This document shows, piece by piece, positions 7,699 through 21,049 of a DNA stretch of 64,000 bases (positions within the stretch are counted from its first letter, which is position 1; the number at the start of each line of letters is the position of its first letter). The notes under the pieces were generated by a model that worked only from the letters and a program-made list of their open reading frames with translations, searched no databases and was not told where the DNA came from. The DNA is from Geodermatophilus poikilotrophus. GTDB lineage: Bacteria; Actinomycetota; Actinomycetes; Mycobacteriales; Geodermatophilaceae. The position numbers and the translations under genes were made by a program. The stretch covers positions 508,376-572,375 of the forward strand of contig NZ_FOIE01000001.1 of assembly GCF_900111455.1 (NCBI RefSeq), in the 5' to 3' direction.

Positions 7699-9659
7699 GT
7701 AAAGGCCTCCCGCATCCCCTCCGAGGCCGACTCGGACGGCGCCTCGTCGGCCGGCGCCGGAGCGGGCATCTCGCCGTGCTCCTGCGGCTGCGACGTCGTC
7801 TGGACGGCGACCACCGCCGGGTCGACCCGCATCACCGCGTACCCCGCCACGGCGCCCGCGCCGAACCCGGGCGCGAAGACCCGCACCGGCTCGGTGATCA
7901 CCCCGTCGCGCACCGCGTCGTGGATGGCCAGCGGGATGCTGGCCGACGAGGTGTTCCCGACCTGTTCGATGTTGAAGTACAGCTGGTCGGCGGTCAGCCC
8001 GGCCCGCTCGGCCAACCCGATCACCATCGTCTTGTTCGCCTGGTGCGGCACGATCAGGTCGATGGCGTCCATCAGCGACCCGTCCCGGCCCTCGGGTGCC
8101 GGCAGCTTGCCCAGCTCGTCGATCATCTGCGAGAGGTACCGGCCGGCCAGCGCCTTCACCTGCGGGCCGAACACGGTGATGTTGTTGTCGAACTCGGGGT
8201 TCGGCCAGAGGATCGAGTTGACCTCGCTGGCCGGGCCGCTGGCGTAGGTCTTCATGTAGTCGATGTCGCCGTCGGTGCCCTCGGGCGCCGGGCCCACCAC
8301 CAGCGCGGCCGCCCCGTCACCGAAGATCATCCGCGACGTGCGGACGTTGCCGATCTTGTCGGAGAACTTCTCGACGCAGACGACGAGGACCGGCCGCTCG
8401 ACCTCCTGCAGCATCCGGACGGCGTCGGCGACGCCGTAGGGCATGCCGGCGCAGGCGGCGATGATGTCGTAGGCCGCGTACACCTGGTGCATCCCGAGCT
8501 GCCCGCACAGGTAGGTGGCCAGCGACGGGATCAGCCGGGAGCTGGTGCAGGTGCAGACCAGGACGCCGCCGATCTCCTCCGGCTGCCGCCCCGCCTTGTC
8601 CAGCGCCGCCTCGGCGGCCTGCAGGGCCAGCTCCTCCAGCGGCAGCGAGCTGTACTCGCGCTGCTCGATGCCGGTCTTGGAGGAGATCTCGTCGGCGCTC
8701 ATCGGCGACCAGTTGTAGGCGGTGTTGCGGATCAGGTCGTCGTTGCTGCAGACCTGGTCGCCGTGCACCGCGGCCAGCGCCTCGATCCGGGGCTGCACCG
8801 AGAACCGCTGCCGCACGTCGAGCTCGGGGTAGGGCCGCACCGGCGGCCGGGACTCCCGGGGCCCGGCGACGTGCCGGGGCGGGGTGCCGGCGCGCAGCCG
8901 GCGCAGGAAGGCGCGCACCTCCTTGTCCCGCGGGTGGAAGGCGACGACCCAGTCGTCGTCCCGGAGCTGGTCGACCGAGGCCAGCTCCACCTGCGACCGC
9001 TCCCACGGGTACTGGTTGTGCAGCACCATCGCCCAGCGGTGCAGGGCCTCGAGCTCGGGGATGTCCTCGGAGACGTCGAGGATGTCGGTGTAGTCGTAGA
9101 CCGGGTAGTCCGGGTCGTAGTGCGGGAGCCGGAAGGTGAGGTTGCCCGGCTGCTCGAGGAACTCCGCGACCGTGGGCTTGACCGCCGGCAGCGTGGACGC
9201 GTGGTGCCGGCGGTTGGCGAAGACGTCGAACAGGATGTCGAAGATGCGGTCCTCGCAGCCCTCGTTCCACTTCGACGGCAGCTGCGGATAGGCCTCCTGG
9301 ACCCCGGTGACCTTGGCCTCGCCCTCCTCCCAGGGCTCCAGGACGGGCAGGAAGACGTCGGACCGGGTCCGCGGGAGGTCGGCCCAGCGGGTCGGCCGCT
9401 TGTCGTACATGGTGATCGAGAAGCGGTTGGCCCAGAACAGGTTCAGGGCGAGGTCCCGCATCAGGTCGTACCGGGTGCCGTAGGCGCCGGTGCGGACCCT
9501 CTCCAGGATCTCGGTGCCGCTCGGGGCCTTGGTCTCGAAGTCCCGGCGGATGACGCTGTCGAGCTGTTCGAGCGTCTCCATGGTGGAGAAGTCCAGCTCG
9601 GGCATGATGTTCGACGGGAACACCATGCGGCCGTGCCGGTTCAGGACGAACGCGTTCAC
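7695..9659 (-). CDS. Beta-ketoacyl synthase III-like enzyme with extra N-terminal domain
   Basis: The C-terminal 370 residues are a complete KAS III/thiolase fold with catalytic Cys403 (AACAGM), His539 (VPHQANK) and Asn569 (QVGNTSSASIP). KAS III enzymes condense an acyl-CoA with malonyl-ACP or malonyl-CoA. The first 285 or so residues (VNAFVLNRHGRMVFPSN and onward) match nothing I recognise; they are acidic and Trp/Tyr-rich. The last 40 residues are a Pro/Glu-rich tail. GTG 9659 starts right where coding character begins, 23 bp after the carboxylase stop. Position between a carboxylase and a reductase suggests it makes 3-ketoacyl-CoA from malonyl-CoA, like NphT7; this is inference. Confidence 0.85.
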   Translation of the reverse strand: MNAFVLNRHGRMVFPSNIMPELDFSTMETLEQLDSVIRRDFETKAPSGTEILERVRTGAYGTRYDLMRDLALNLFWANRFSITMYDKRPTRWADLPRTRSDVFLPVLEPWEEGEAKVTGVQEAYPQLPSKWNEGCEDRIFDILFDVFANRRHHASTLPAVKPTVAEFLEQPGNLTFRLPHYDPDYPVYDYTDILDVSEDIPELEALHRWAMVLHNQYPWERSQVELASVDQLRDDDWVVAFHPRDKEVRAFLRRLRAGTPPRHVAGPRESRPPVRPYPELDVRQRFSVQPRIEALAAVHGDQVCSNDDLIRNTAYNWSPMSADEISSKTGIEQREYSSLPLEELALQAAEAALDKAGRQPEEIGGVLVCTCTSSRLIPSLATYLCGQLGMHQVYAAYDIIAACAGMPYGVADAVRMLQEVERPVLVVCVEKFSDKIGNVRTSRMIFGDGAAALVVGPAPEGTDGDIDYMKTYASGPASEVNSILWPNPEFDNNITVFGPQVKALAGRYLSQMIDELGKLPAPEGRDGSLMDAIDLIVPHQANKTMVIGLAERAGLTADQLYFNIEQVGNTSSASIPLAIHDAVRDGVITEPVRVFAPGFGAGAVAGYAVMRVDPAVVAVQTTSQPQEHGEMPAPAPADEAPSESASEGMREAFT

Positions 9660-9682
9660 GAGAGTCCTCTCTGTCGGACGGT

Positions 9683-15211
<5,529 letters not shown>

Positions 15212-15258
15212 CCGAGCACCTCTTCCTGTCAGCGGACCTGCGGACGGTTTCCGAGGGA

Positions 15259-16074
15259 CTACATGTCCAGGCCGCCGTTGACGCCCCAGACCTGCCCGGT
15301 GATGTAGCCGGACGCGTCCGCGGCGAGGAAGTGCACGACGCGGGCGACCTCCTCGGGCTCGCCCAGCCGGCCGAGCGGGATCTTGCCCTTGAGGTTGTCG
15401 AGCACCTTGTCCGGCACGCTGTCCAGCATGTCGGTAGCGGTGTAGCCCGGGGTCACGGCGTTGACGGTGATGCCCAGCCCGTCGGTCTTGCCGGAGCGCT
15501 GCACCTGCATCGCGGCCTCGCGGGCTAGCGTCTTGGTCAGGCCCAGCAGCCCGGCCTTGGCCGAGGCGTAGTTCGACTGGCCGATGCCGCCCATCTCCCC
15601 GATCACCGAGGAGATCATCACGATCCGCCCGCTGCCCCGCTCGAGCATGTGCTTGAGCGCGGCCTGGGAGAGGTAGAAGGCGCCCGACAGGTTGACGTCG
15701 ATGACCCGGCGCCAGTCGTCGTCGGTCATCTTGAGCACGGTCCGGTCGACGGTGATGCCCGCGTTGTTGACCAGGATGTCGAGCCGGCCGTGCTTCTCGA
15801 TGACCTCGGCGATGGTCCGCCGGCAGTCGTCGGCGTTGCTGATGTCGCCCTTGTGCACCGAGAAGCCCTGGTCGGGGAAGTCGTCGCAGAACTGCTTGCG
15901 GAAGCGCTCGGCGGCCTCGTCGTTGCCGCTGTAGCCGGCGGCGACGTCGGCGCCCTGGGCGGCCATGCTGCGGGAGATGGCCGCGCCGATCCCCCGGGTG
16001 CCGCCGGTCACGAAGGCGACGCGCCCGGAGAGCTTGTCGCCGGTCCTGCTGGTCCGTTCCTGGGTCGCTGTCAC
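15259..16074 (-). CDS. PhaB/FabG-like 3-oxoacyl-CoA (ACP) reductase
   Basis: A 271-residue short-chain dehydrogenase with NADP-binding TGGTRGIG, the NNAG motif, catalytic Ser in MISSVIG and YxxxK in YASAK. The pattern VTGGTRGIG...GYSGNDE resembles acetoacetyl-CoA reductases (PhaB), which make (R)-3-hydroxybutyryl-CoA for PHA, more than housekeeping FabG, though the two cannot be separated by motif alone. GTG 16074 follows AGGAGG. It is the first gene of the operon reductase, carboxylase, KAS III, hydrolase, DUF2332. The stop is TAG, with no SECIS-like hairpin I can see after it. Confidence 0.88.
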   Translation of the reverse strand: MTATQERTSRTGDKLSGRVAFVTGGTRGIGAAISRSMAAQGADVAAGYSGNDEAAERFRKQFCDDFPDQGFSVHKGDISNADDCRRTIAEVIEKHGRLDILVNNAGITVDRTVLKMTDDDWRRVIDVNLSGAFYLSQAALKHMLERGSGRIVMISSVIGEMGGIGQSNYASAKAGLLGLTKTLAREAAMQVQRSGKTDGLGITVNAVTPGYTATDMLDSVPDKVLDNLKGKIPLGRLGEPEEVARVVHFLAADASGYITGQVWGVNGGLDM

Positions 16075-16408
16075 CGGCTCCTCCTGAGGACTCGCGTGCA
16101 CGCGTCTCGTACCTGGACCGGAGCCGGGTCCGTGCGCCAGACCGCGTCTCCGATTTCGAGTACCGGCAGCATGGTGCCGACGGGACGGCACGGCAAGACA
16201 GGGAACGACTCCGTCCGCCGACGCCCTGCACGTCGGGCCGGTGGCGGCCCGGCCCGGCCCGCGACCGCCCGGCCGGCGGTCGCGACACCTGTGGGCGTGT
16301 CCGGTACGCCCTGTCGCCGACTCGCCGTCGGACCGGCCTCCGGGTCGTGGGTCGACGGCGGGGCCGGGAGAGTGACCCGCGCTCCCGCCCCCCACGGACA
16401 GGAACGCC
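16075..16408. other. Divergent intergenic region
   Basis: These 334 bp separate the reductase operon (minus) from the secreted protein gene (plus) and must hold both promoters. I see several short GC palindromes but no clear -10/-35 pair or operator I can name. Confidence 0.5.
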
Positions 16409-16957
16409 ATGAGGACACCGACCCGCCGCACCGTGACCACCGCCGCCGCAGGGCTGACCGGCCTGTGCGCCGCGGTCCTGGTGCCGACGGTCGCCGCCCC
16501 GCAGGCCGCCGCCCACCCGGGTCCGGAACCGCACGAGTCGGTCGAGACGGCGTGGCTGACCGCGTACAGCCTGGAGGACAACTCGCCCGCCGGGACCCGT
16601 GCCACCTCCTCCGGTCGCAAGGCCGGCGGCACGGGCACCTACGACGACCCGATCACGCTCGCGGTGGGCTACGAGGGCGGCGACGAGTTCTCCGTCGGGA
16701 CCGTCTTCTACGTCCCGCTGGTCCGCGCGTACTTCGTGGTGGAGGACCGCTGCGGCGCCTGCTCGGACCCCACGAGCACGGCGGACTACACCATCGACCT
16801 GTGGGTCGGCAGCGATCCGGACTCGTCCTGCATGTACGAGATCACCGGGACGCACACCGTCGTCCGGGACGCCGGTCCGGGCTGGGCGGTCGTGCCGCGG
16901 TGGGACGAGCTCGGCGCGGACTGCTGGCTGTACGGCGAGACCCCCAGGCCGGCCTGA
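16409..16957 (+). CDS. Secreted protein, probable double-psi beta-barrel domain
   Basis: The 182-residue product begins with a classic Sec signal peptide: Arg-rich start, hydrophobic stretch LTGLCAAVLVPTVAA, likely cleavage after QAAA. The mature part (WLTAYSLEDNSPAGTRAT, then FYVPLVRAYFVVEDRCGACSD) resembles RlpA/3D-type double-psi beta-barrels, which act on or bind cell wall, but the match is by pattern only. Four cysteines (CGAC, SSC, DC) could form disulphides outside the cell. The start ATG 16409 follows AGGAACGCC. It is convergent with the selenoprotein operon. Confidence 0.6.
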   Translation: MRTPTRRTVTTAAAGLTGLCAAVLVPTVAAPQAAAHPGPEPHESVETAWLTAYSLEDNSPAGTRATSSGRKAGGTGTYDDPITLAVGYEGGDEFSVGTVFYVPLVRAYFVVEDRCGACSDPTSTADYTIDLWVGSDPDSSCMYEITGTHTVVRDAGPGWAVVPRWDELGADCWLYGETPRPA

Positions 16958-16963
16958 CCGGAC

Positions 16964-17001
16964 CGCGGCGACCGCACCGCCCGGTCGGCGCGGTCGCCGC
17001 G
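16964..17001. terminator. Hairpin between convergent genes
   Basis: A 12-bp perfect stem (16964-16975 with 16990-17001) with a 14-nt loop lies between the secreted protein gene and the 3' end of the selenoprotein operon. It has no T-tract, as is usual in high-GC actinobacteria, and could end both transcripts. Confidence 0.55.
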
Positions 17002-17054
17002 CACCGTCGGCCGACCGGTCCGGCGGCGCGGCACCCGGCCCGGCTCGGGGAGGG

Positions 17055-17582
17055 TCAGCCCGACGCGGGACCCGAGGTCACGGCGGCCACCACCGCCGGG
17101 TAGACCTCCTCGGCGACCGCGCGCAGCTCGGCGTCCGTGCGGTCCTGCACCGGGTGGGGCACCAGCACGCAGGGCACCGGGAAGCCCAGCGCCACACCCT
17201 GCAGCCGCGCGGCGTCGGCGAAGGCCTCGCTGGCGAGGAAGACCCCCACCACACCCCGGCGCTCCAGGTCGGCGATGTCGTGCACACTGCACGACGTGCA
17301 CGAGCCCTAGTCGGCCAGTGCCTCGACCACCACCTCGCAGTGCTCGGTGATCTCCTGGCGCAGGTCCACCGGGGCGACGCGGGCGAACGTGGGTTTGCGG
17401 TACCGGCGCACCGTGGCGCCGTGCTCGCCGAGCAGCTCCGCGAGACGATCAAGGACCACGTCGCCGCGGGCCTTGCTGATGTCGAGCAGACCCACGGTCC
17501 GGCCGTGCAGCGAGGCCGGGCGCGGCAGCAGCGCCCGCTCCGGCGGTCGGCGCTCGCCGGTGGGATCGAGGACCGTCCTCAT
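17055..17582 (-). CDS. UGSC-family selenoprotein with in-frame TAG as selenocysteine
   Basis: The frame runs from ATG 17582 for 91 codons, meets TAG (17309-17307), then continues in the same frame for 83 codons to TGA at 17055. Around the TAG the protein reads ALAD-[TAG]-GSCTSCSVHD, the diagnostic motif of the UGSC (seleno)protein family, with TAG at the Sec/Cys position (residue 92). A bacterial-SECIS-like hairpin starts 11 nt after the TAG. Both halves keep coding character: KARGDVVLDRLAELLGEHGA before, GVVGVFLASEAFADAARLQG after. The family is redox-related by its CxxC and U/C residues, but its reaction is unknown to me. The start overlaps the upstream TGA (ATGA). The alternative is a nonsense pseudogene; the hairpin and exact codon position argue against it. 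Confidence 0.85.
17277..17295 (-). promoter_or_regulatory. Bacterial SECIS hairpin for UAG recoding
   Basis: In the mRNA, GUCGUGC and GCACGAC pair perfectly (7 bp) around the loop AGUGU, beginning 11 nt after the UAG. In E. coli fdhF the SelB-binding mini-hairpin also starts 11 nt after its UGA and needs G and U in the apical loop; both are present here. The bulged U of the E. coli element is not evident. Confidence 0.8.
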
Positions 17583-19072
17583 GTCCGTACCTCCCGCGTC
17601 ACCGGAGTGCTGCCCGTCTCGCCGCCGACCCAGCCGCCGACGACCGCACTGAACAACCCGGCGTCCCCGCCGGCGTGGGCCACCAGCAGGCCGCCGGGCC
17701 GGAACTTCGGCACCTCGTCGGCGGCGACCCCGGGCGGCAGGCCCTCGGCCATCCCGCCGGCCCCGCGCACCAGCTCACCGGCCGGGAGCCTCAGCAGCCC
17801 GTCCAGCTCGGCCAGCAGGCGGGGGCGGTCCCAGCCGGCCTCGCGAAGGACCCGGCCGTGCTCCGGCGAGACGACGAGCATCGCGTCGAAGGCCATCGGC
17901 AGCTTGGGGTGGGCGTTGACGCGCAGGCAGGCCGCGAACGACCGGGCCAGCGACTCGGGGTCCCGGCTGAGCTGGTCGACCACCGGCTGCACACCCGACC
18001 CCGCGAAGACGGTCACCGCGTTCCCGGGCACCCCGCGGTCGGCGGCCAGCGGGGCGAAGGGGCTGCCCTGCTCGCGCTCGGCGAAGCAGGAGCCGGTCTT
18101 GCCCGGGTTGCCCAGGGTCGCCCGGTCCACCTCACCCGGGCGTCCGCCCCCGACGTTGCGCACCACCAGCTGCAGCGCCCGGCCGATCGTGGCGTTCGCA
18201 CGGTTGCCCTGGCCGAGGGCGTTGACCCCGCTGTTCATCCCGATCCGGTCGGCGACCGGCCCGTTGACGACCACGACCGGACCGGCGAAGTGGGTCGTGG
18301 CCAGCACGCCGTGCAGGGCGAACTCATCCGCGCACGCCGCCTCCAGCGCCGCCAGGACGACCGGCAGGTACTCGGGCAGGCAGCCGGCCAGCACCGCGTT
18401 GACGGCGACCTTCTCGACGGTGCAGGGCACGAGGTCCGGCGGGACGACGGCGACCACCTCACCGGGGTCGCGGGTCGTGCCGCGCAGCATCCGGAGCACC
18501 CGCTCGGGGGTGGGCGGGACGACGGGGAGCCCGTCGGTCCAGCCACGGTCGAACAGCGCCTCGTGCTCGTCCTCGAGGTCGGCGAGCTCGATCCGGCGGC
18601 TGGCCAGCCCGCTGCCGCCGTACCGCGCCTCCAGCGCGTCGATCCGAGCCGGGTCGACCGACAGCGACCCACACCCCGGCCGGTGCTCCGGCAGACCCTC
18701 CCCCAGCCCGGGGACGCCGGTCAGCGCCTCCCACTGCTCGCGACTCCAGCCGACCGTCCGCGCGGTCTCCACCCCGTCCTCGACCCGCAGCAGGGTCGGC
18801 ACCGTCTCCACGTCCAGTCGGTAGGACAGCTCCAGGGCGGTGTCGTCGTGGTCGAACCAGGTCGGGTCGTCCTGGCACCACACCGCGGCACCGAGGCCGC
18901 GCAGCACCGGCTCGACGAGCACGCAGGTCGGGCACTCGCGCTTGACCACGGCGACCAACCCGTCCGGCAGCTGCCCGGTGCCGACCGAGGCCGGCTGCCC
19001 GGGCGCCGGTGTGCCCGCGACGGGCGCGGCGCGCAGAGGGGGTTCCGGGGCGTGCCGCGGCACCGCGCTCAC
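17579..19072 (-). CDS. Thioredoxin-like two-domain protein, selenoprotein operon partner
   Basis: This 497-residue protein begins with a thioredoxin-like domain (residues 25-130): [19 protein letters not shown] holds an active-site-like CPTC and [13 protein letters not shown] is the cis-proline strand. The rest (from [19 protein letters not shown] to the end) is a large domain I do not recognise, with [22 protein letters not shown] and [12 protein letters not shown] as its most ordered parts. It could shuttle electrons to or from the UGSC selenoprotein. GTG 19072 overlaps the stop of a small upstream ORF by 4 bp, and its own TGA overlaps the selenoprotein ATG, so all are coupled. Confidence 0.8.
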   Translation of the reverse strand: MSAVPRHAPEPPLRAAPVAGTPAPGQPASVGTGQLPDGLVAVVKRECPTCVLVEPVLRGLGAAVWCQDDPTWFDHDDTALELSYRLDVETVPTLLRVEDGVETARTVGWSREQWEALTGVPGLGEGLPEHRPGCGSLSVDPARIDALEARYGGSGLASRRIELADLEDEHEALFDRGWTDGLPVVPPTPERVLRMLRGTTRDPGEVVAVVPPDLVPCTVEKVAVNAVLAGCLPEYLPVVLAALEAACADEFALHGVLATTHFAGPVVVVNGPVADRIGMNSGVNALGQGNRANATIGRALQLVVRNVGGGRPGEVDRATLGNPGKTGSCFAEREQGSPFAPLAADRGVPGNAVTVFAGSGVQPVVDQLSRDPESLARSFAACLRVNAHPKLPMAFDAMLVVSPEHGRVLREAGWDRPRLLAELDGLLRLPAGELVRGAGGMAEGLPPGVAADEVPKFRPGGLLVAHAGGDAGLFSAVVGGWVGGETGSTPVTREVRT

Positions 19073-19221
19073 GGGCCGGTCCCGGGCGGCGGGGGGTCGT
19101 CCTGTCCCGCGTCGTCGGCCAGCTCCCGCGGGATGCCCTCGGACGGAGCCCGGTGCCGCTCCGGGTCCAGGTCCTCCGCCAGCCGCCGCTCCACCTCGGG
19201 TGTCCCGTCCGGATCGGTCAC
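19069..19221 (-). CDS. Small acidic protein, selenoprotein operon leader
   Basis: A 50-residue ORF ([18 protein letters not shown] and so on) starts at GTG 19221 and ends in a GTGA overlap with the thioredoxin-like gene. It is very rich in Asp, Glu and Pro. I do not recognise a family. The coupling favours a real gene, but the ribosome binding site is poor and the frame is also open further upstream. Confidence 0.4.
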   Translation of the reverse strand: MTDPDGTPEVERRLAEDLDPERHRAPSEGIPRELADDAGQDDPPPPGTGP

Positions 19222-19632
19222 ACGGTGCGGTGTTCCCCACACCGGGGCCGCGGAACCCCGGCGGCGGCGCGGCGGACGACGTCCACGGGGACCCCGCGCA
19301 GCCGACGCCCCTGCGGACCGGCCACCACGACCCGCCCCTGGTACGGGTGCCGGTCGCCGGCGGTGGTGGTGTCCGCCGGACACCTCGGCGGGCGCGGACC
19401 GGGCCACCGGCCGGACCTCGTCCGGGACGGGGTCCGCCCGGTCGCGGTGGCGCGTCCCCGGGGTGGCGGGCGGTCGCGTACCGTGGTGTCCGGTCGCTGT
19501 TGTGCCTCTGCTTCGTTCCCGAACGTCCGCAGTCGTCTCTGCCTGACGTTCCTCTCGGTCCTGCCGGTCGGTGCGGCGACCCGGGAGCGGCGACCGTCCG
19601 TCCTGACGCGACAGCACGGAAGAGGGAACGAC
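19222..19632. other. Divergent intergenic region with cspA leader
   Basis: These 411 bp separate the selenoprotein operon from cspA. The right part is probably the long 5' leader usual for cold-shock genes. A minus-strand ORF ending at 19218 also overlaps the 50-residue ORF by 4 bp, but most of it looks non-coding. I see no firm operator. Confidence 0.4.
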
Positions 19633-19836
19633 ATGACCCAGGGCACTGTGAAGTGGTTCAACGCCGAGAAGGGCTTCGGCTTCATCGAGCAGGACGGCGG
19701 CGGCCCCGACGTCTTCTGCCACTTTTCGGCGATCAGCGGGAGCGGCTACCGGTCGCTGGACGAGGCGCAGCGCGTCGAGTTCGACGTCACCCAGGGCCAG
19801 AAGGGCCCGCAGGCGGAGAACGTCCGCGCGATCTGA
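19633..19836 (+). CDS. cspA: Cold-shock protein
   Basis: The 67-residue product is a complete CSD/OB-fold RNA chaperone with RNP1 (KGFGFIEQD) and RNP2-like (DVFCHFSAI) motifs after the usual [12 protein letters not shown] start. It binds single-stranded RNA and helps translation in the cold or in general growth. ATG 19633 follows GAGGGAACG. A strong hairpin terminator begins 18 bp after the stop, so it is monocistronic. Confidence 0.95.
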   Translation: MTQGTVKWFNAEKGFGFIEQDGGGPDVFCHFSAISGSGYRSLDEAQRVEFDVTQGQKGPQAENVRAI

Positions 19837-19853
19837 GCGACGCCGGCAACGGC

Positions 19854-19891
19854 ACCGGACCCCCACGGCTCTCCTGCCGTGGGGGTCCGGT
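19854..19891 (+). terminator. Terminator after cspA
   Basis: A perfect 15-bp stem (19854-19868 with 19877-19891) and 8-nt loop CTCTCCTG follow cspA closely. The T-tract is weak, but the stem is the strongest hairpin in the region. Confidence 0.8.
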
Positions 19892-19974
19892 CGTTCCCGG
19901 GGCCCGTGCTGCACCCGGGGCACCGCGGCCGGGCCGGTACGGTCTGCGGACCACCCGTCCCCGCGGAGGCGCTC

Positions 19975-21033
19975 GTGCCCGACCAGCCCGCCGACCCCGC
20001 GACCTGGTCGCTGCGGGCGATCGAGGCCGGGTACCGCGCCAAGGTCCGGCTGGACCGGGCGCTCTCCGCCCGCGCCCGTCGCCGTGGCTGGACGACCGCT
20101 GCCCTCGGCTACCCCGGGTACGCCGCGCAGGGCCGGGCGCGGGTGCGGGGACGGCTGCTGCTGGCTCCCGCGGGCACCGATCCGAACGCCCGCCTCGACG
20201 TCCCCGGCTGGCGCCGGCTGCTGACCCTCGAGCAGCCGCGGGGCGAGATCGACGTCACCCTGGGCGGAGCGCGGGTCCGCGCGCGTGCCGACGACGCGGG
20301 CCTGATCGACCTCACGGTGCCCGCCGAGCTGCCCCCTGGTCCGGCCGCGGCCCTGCTGCACCCGGAGGGCCGCCCGCCGGTGCCGGCACCGCTGCACGTC
20401 GCCTCCCCCGACGCGCGCCGCGGCGTCGTCTGCGACATCGACGACACGGTGTGGATCACCGGGATCCGGCACCCCCTGCGCGCCGCGTGGCGCACCTTCG
20501 CGGGCAACGGCTCCACCCGCCGCCCGGTGGCCGGCATGGCGGCGTTGCTGGTCCGGCTCGTCGAGGGCACCCCCCACGCACCGGTCGTATACGTGAGCAA
20601 CGGGCCGTGGAACCTGGCCGGGCCGATCACCGCCTTCCTCGAGCGGCACCGCTTCCCCGCCGGTGCCCTGCTGCTCACCGACTGGGGGATCAGCCCGCGC
20701 GCGTGGTTCCGCAGCGGCCGGGCGCACAAGCGGGCGTCCCTGGAGCGGCTGACCGCCGACCTGCCCGGCGTGCGGTGGGTCCTGGTCGGGGACGACGGCG
20801 AGCACGACCCCGAGATCTACCGCGACTTCGCCCGCGCGCACCCGGACCGGGTCGCGGCGATCGCGCTGCGCACCGTCGCCCCGATCGGCACGGAGCCGCC
20901 GGCGACCGAGGAACGGGTCGGCCCCGTCCTCGTCGTCCGTGCCGGCGACGGCCGGGCGCTCGCCGACCTGCTCGACCGCGCCGGCCTGCTCGCCGCCCGG
21001 TCGGCCCCCCTCGGCAGCGCAGCCGGCGGCTGA
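19975..21033 (+). CDS. App1/DUF2183-family phosphatase
   Basis: The 352-residue protein has the HAD-like motif CDIDDTVWITG (DxDxT nucleophile) and VYVSNGPWNL, then LVGDDGEHDPEIY with the acidic motif, matching the App1 (DUF2183) phosphatidate-phosphatase-like family. In yeast App1 hydrolyses phosphatidate; the bacterial substrate is not established. GTG 19975 follows GCGGAGGCGC. It is convergent with the epimerase gene, whose end is only 16 bp away. Confidence 0.82.
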   Translation: MPDQPADPATWSLRAIEAGYRAKVRLDRALSARARRRGWTTAALGYPGYAAQGRARVRGRLLLAPAGTDPNARLDVPGWRRLLTLEQPRGEIDVTLGGARVRARADDAGLIDLTVPAELPPGPAAALLHPEGRPPVPAPLHVASPDARRGVVCDIDDTVWITGIRHPLRAAWRTFAGNGSTRRPVAGMAALLVRLVEGTPHAPVVYVSNGPWNLAGPITAFLERHRFPAGALLLTDWGISPRAWFRSGRAHKRASLERLTADLPGVRWVLVGDDGEHDPEIYRDFARAHPDRVAAIALRTVAPIGTEPPATEERVGPVLVVRAGDGRALADLLDRAGLLAARSAPLGSAAGG

Positions 21034-21049
21034 GGGGTCCAGGGGGCCC

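Noticed and set aside
17055..17285. Two separate small genes, 17307-17582 and 17055-17285
   Set aside because: They are the same frame with one TAG between, the motif spans the junction and the downstream part has no ribosome binding site at its GTG.
19218..19500. A further gene of the selenoprotein operon ending at 19218
   Set aside because: It overlaps the 50-residue ORF by 4 bp, but its frame runs antisense into cspA and only the last 40 residues look plausible; too weak to call.
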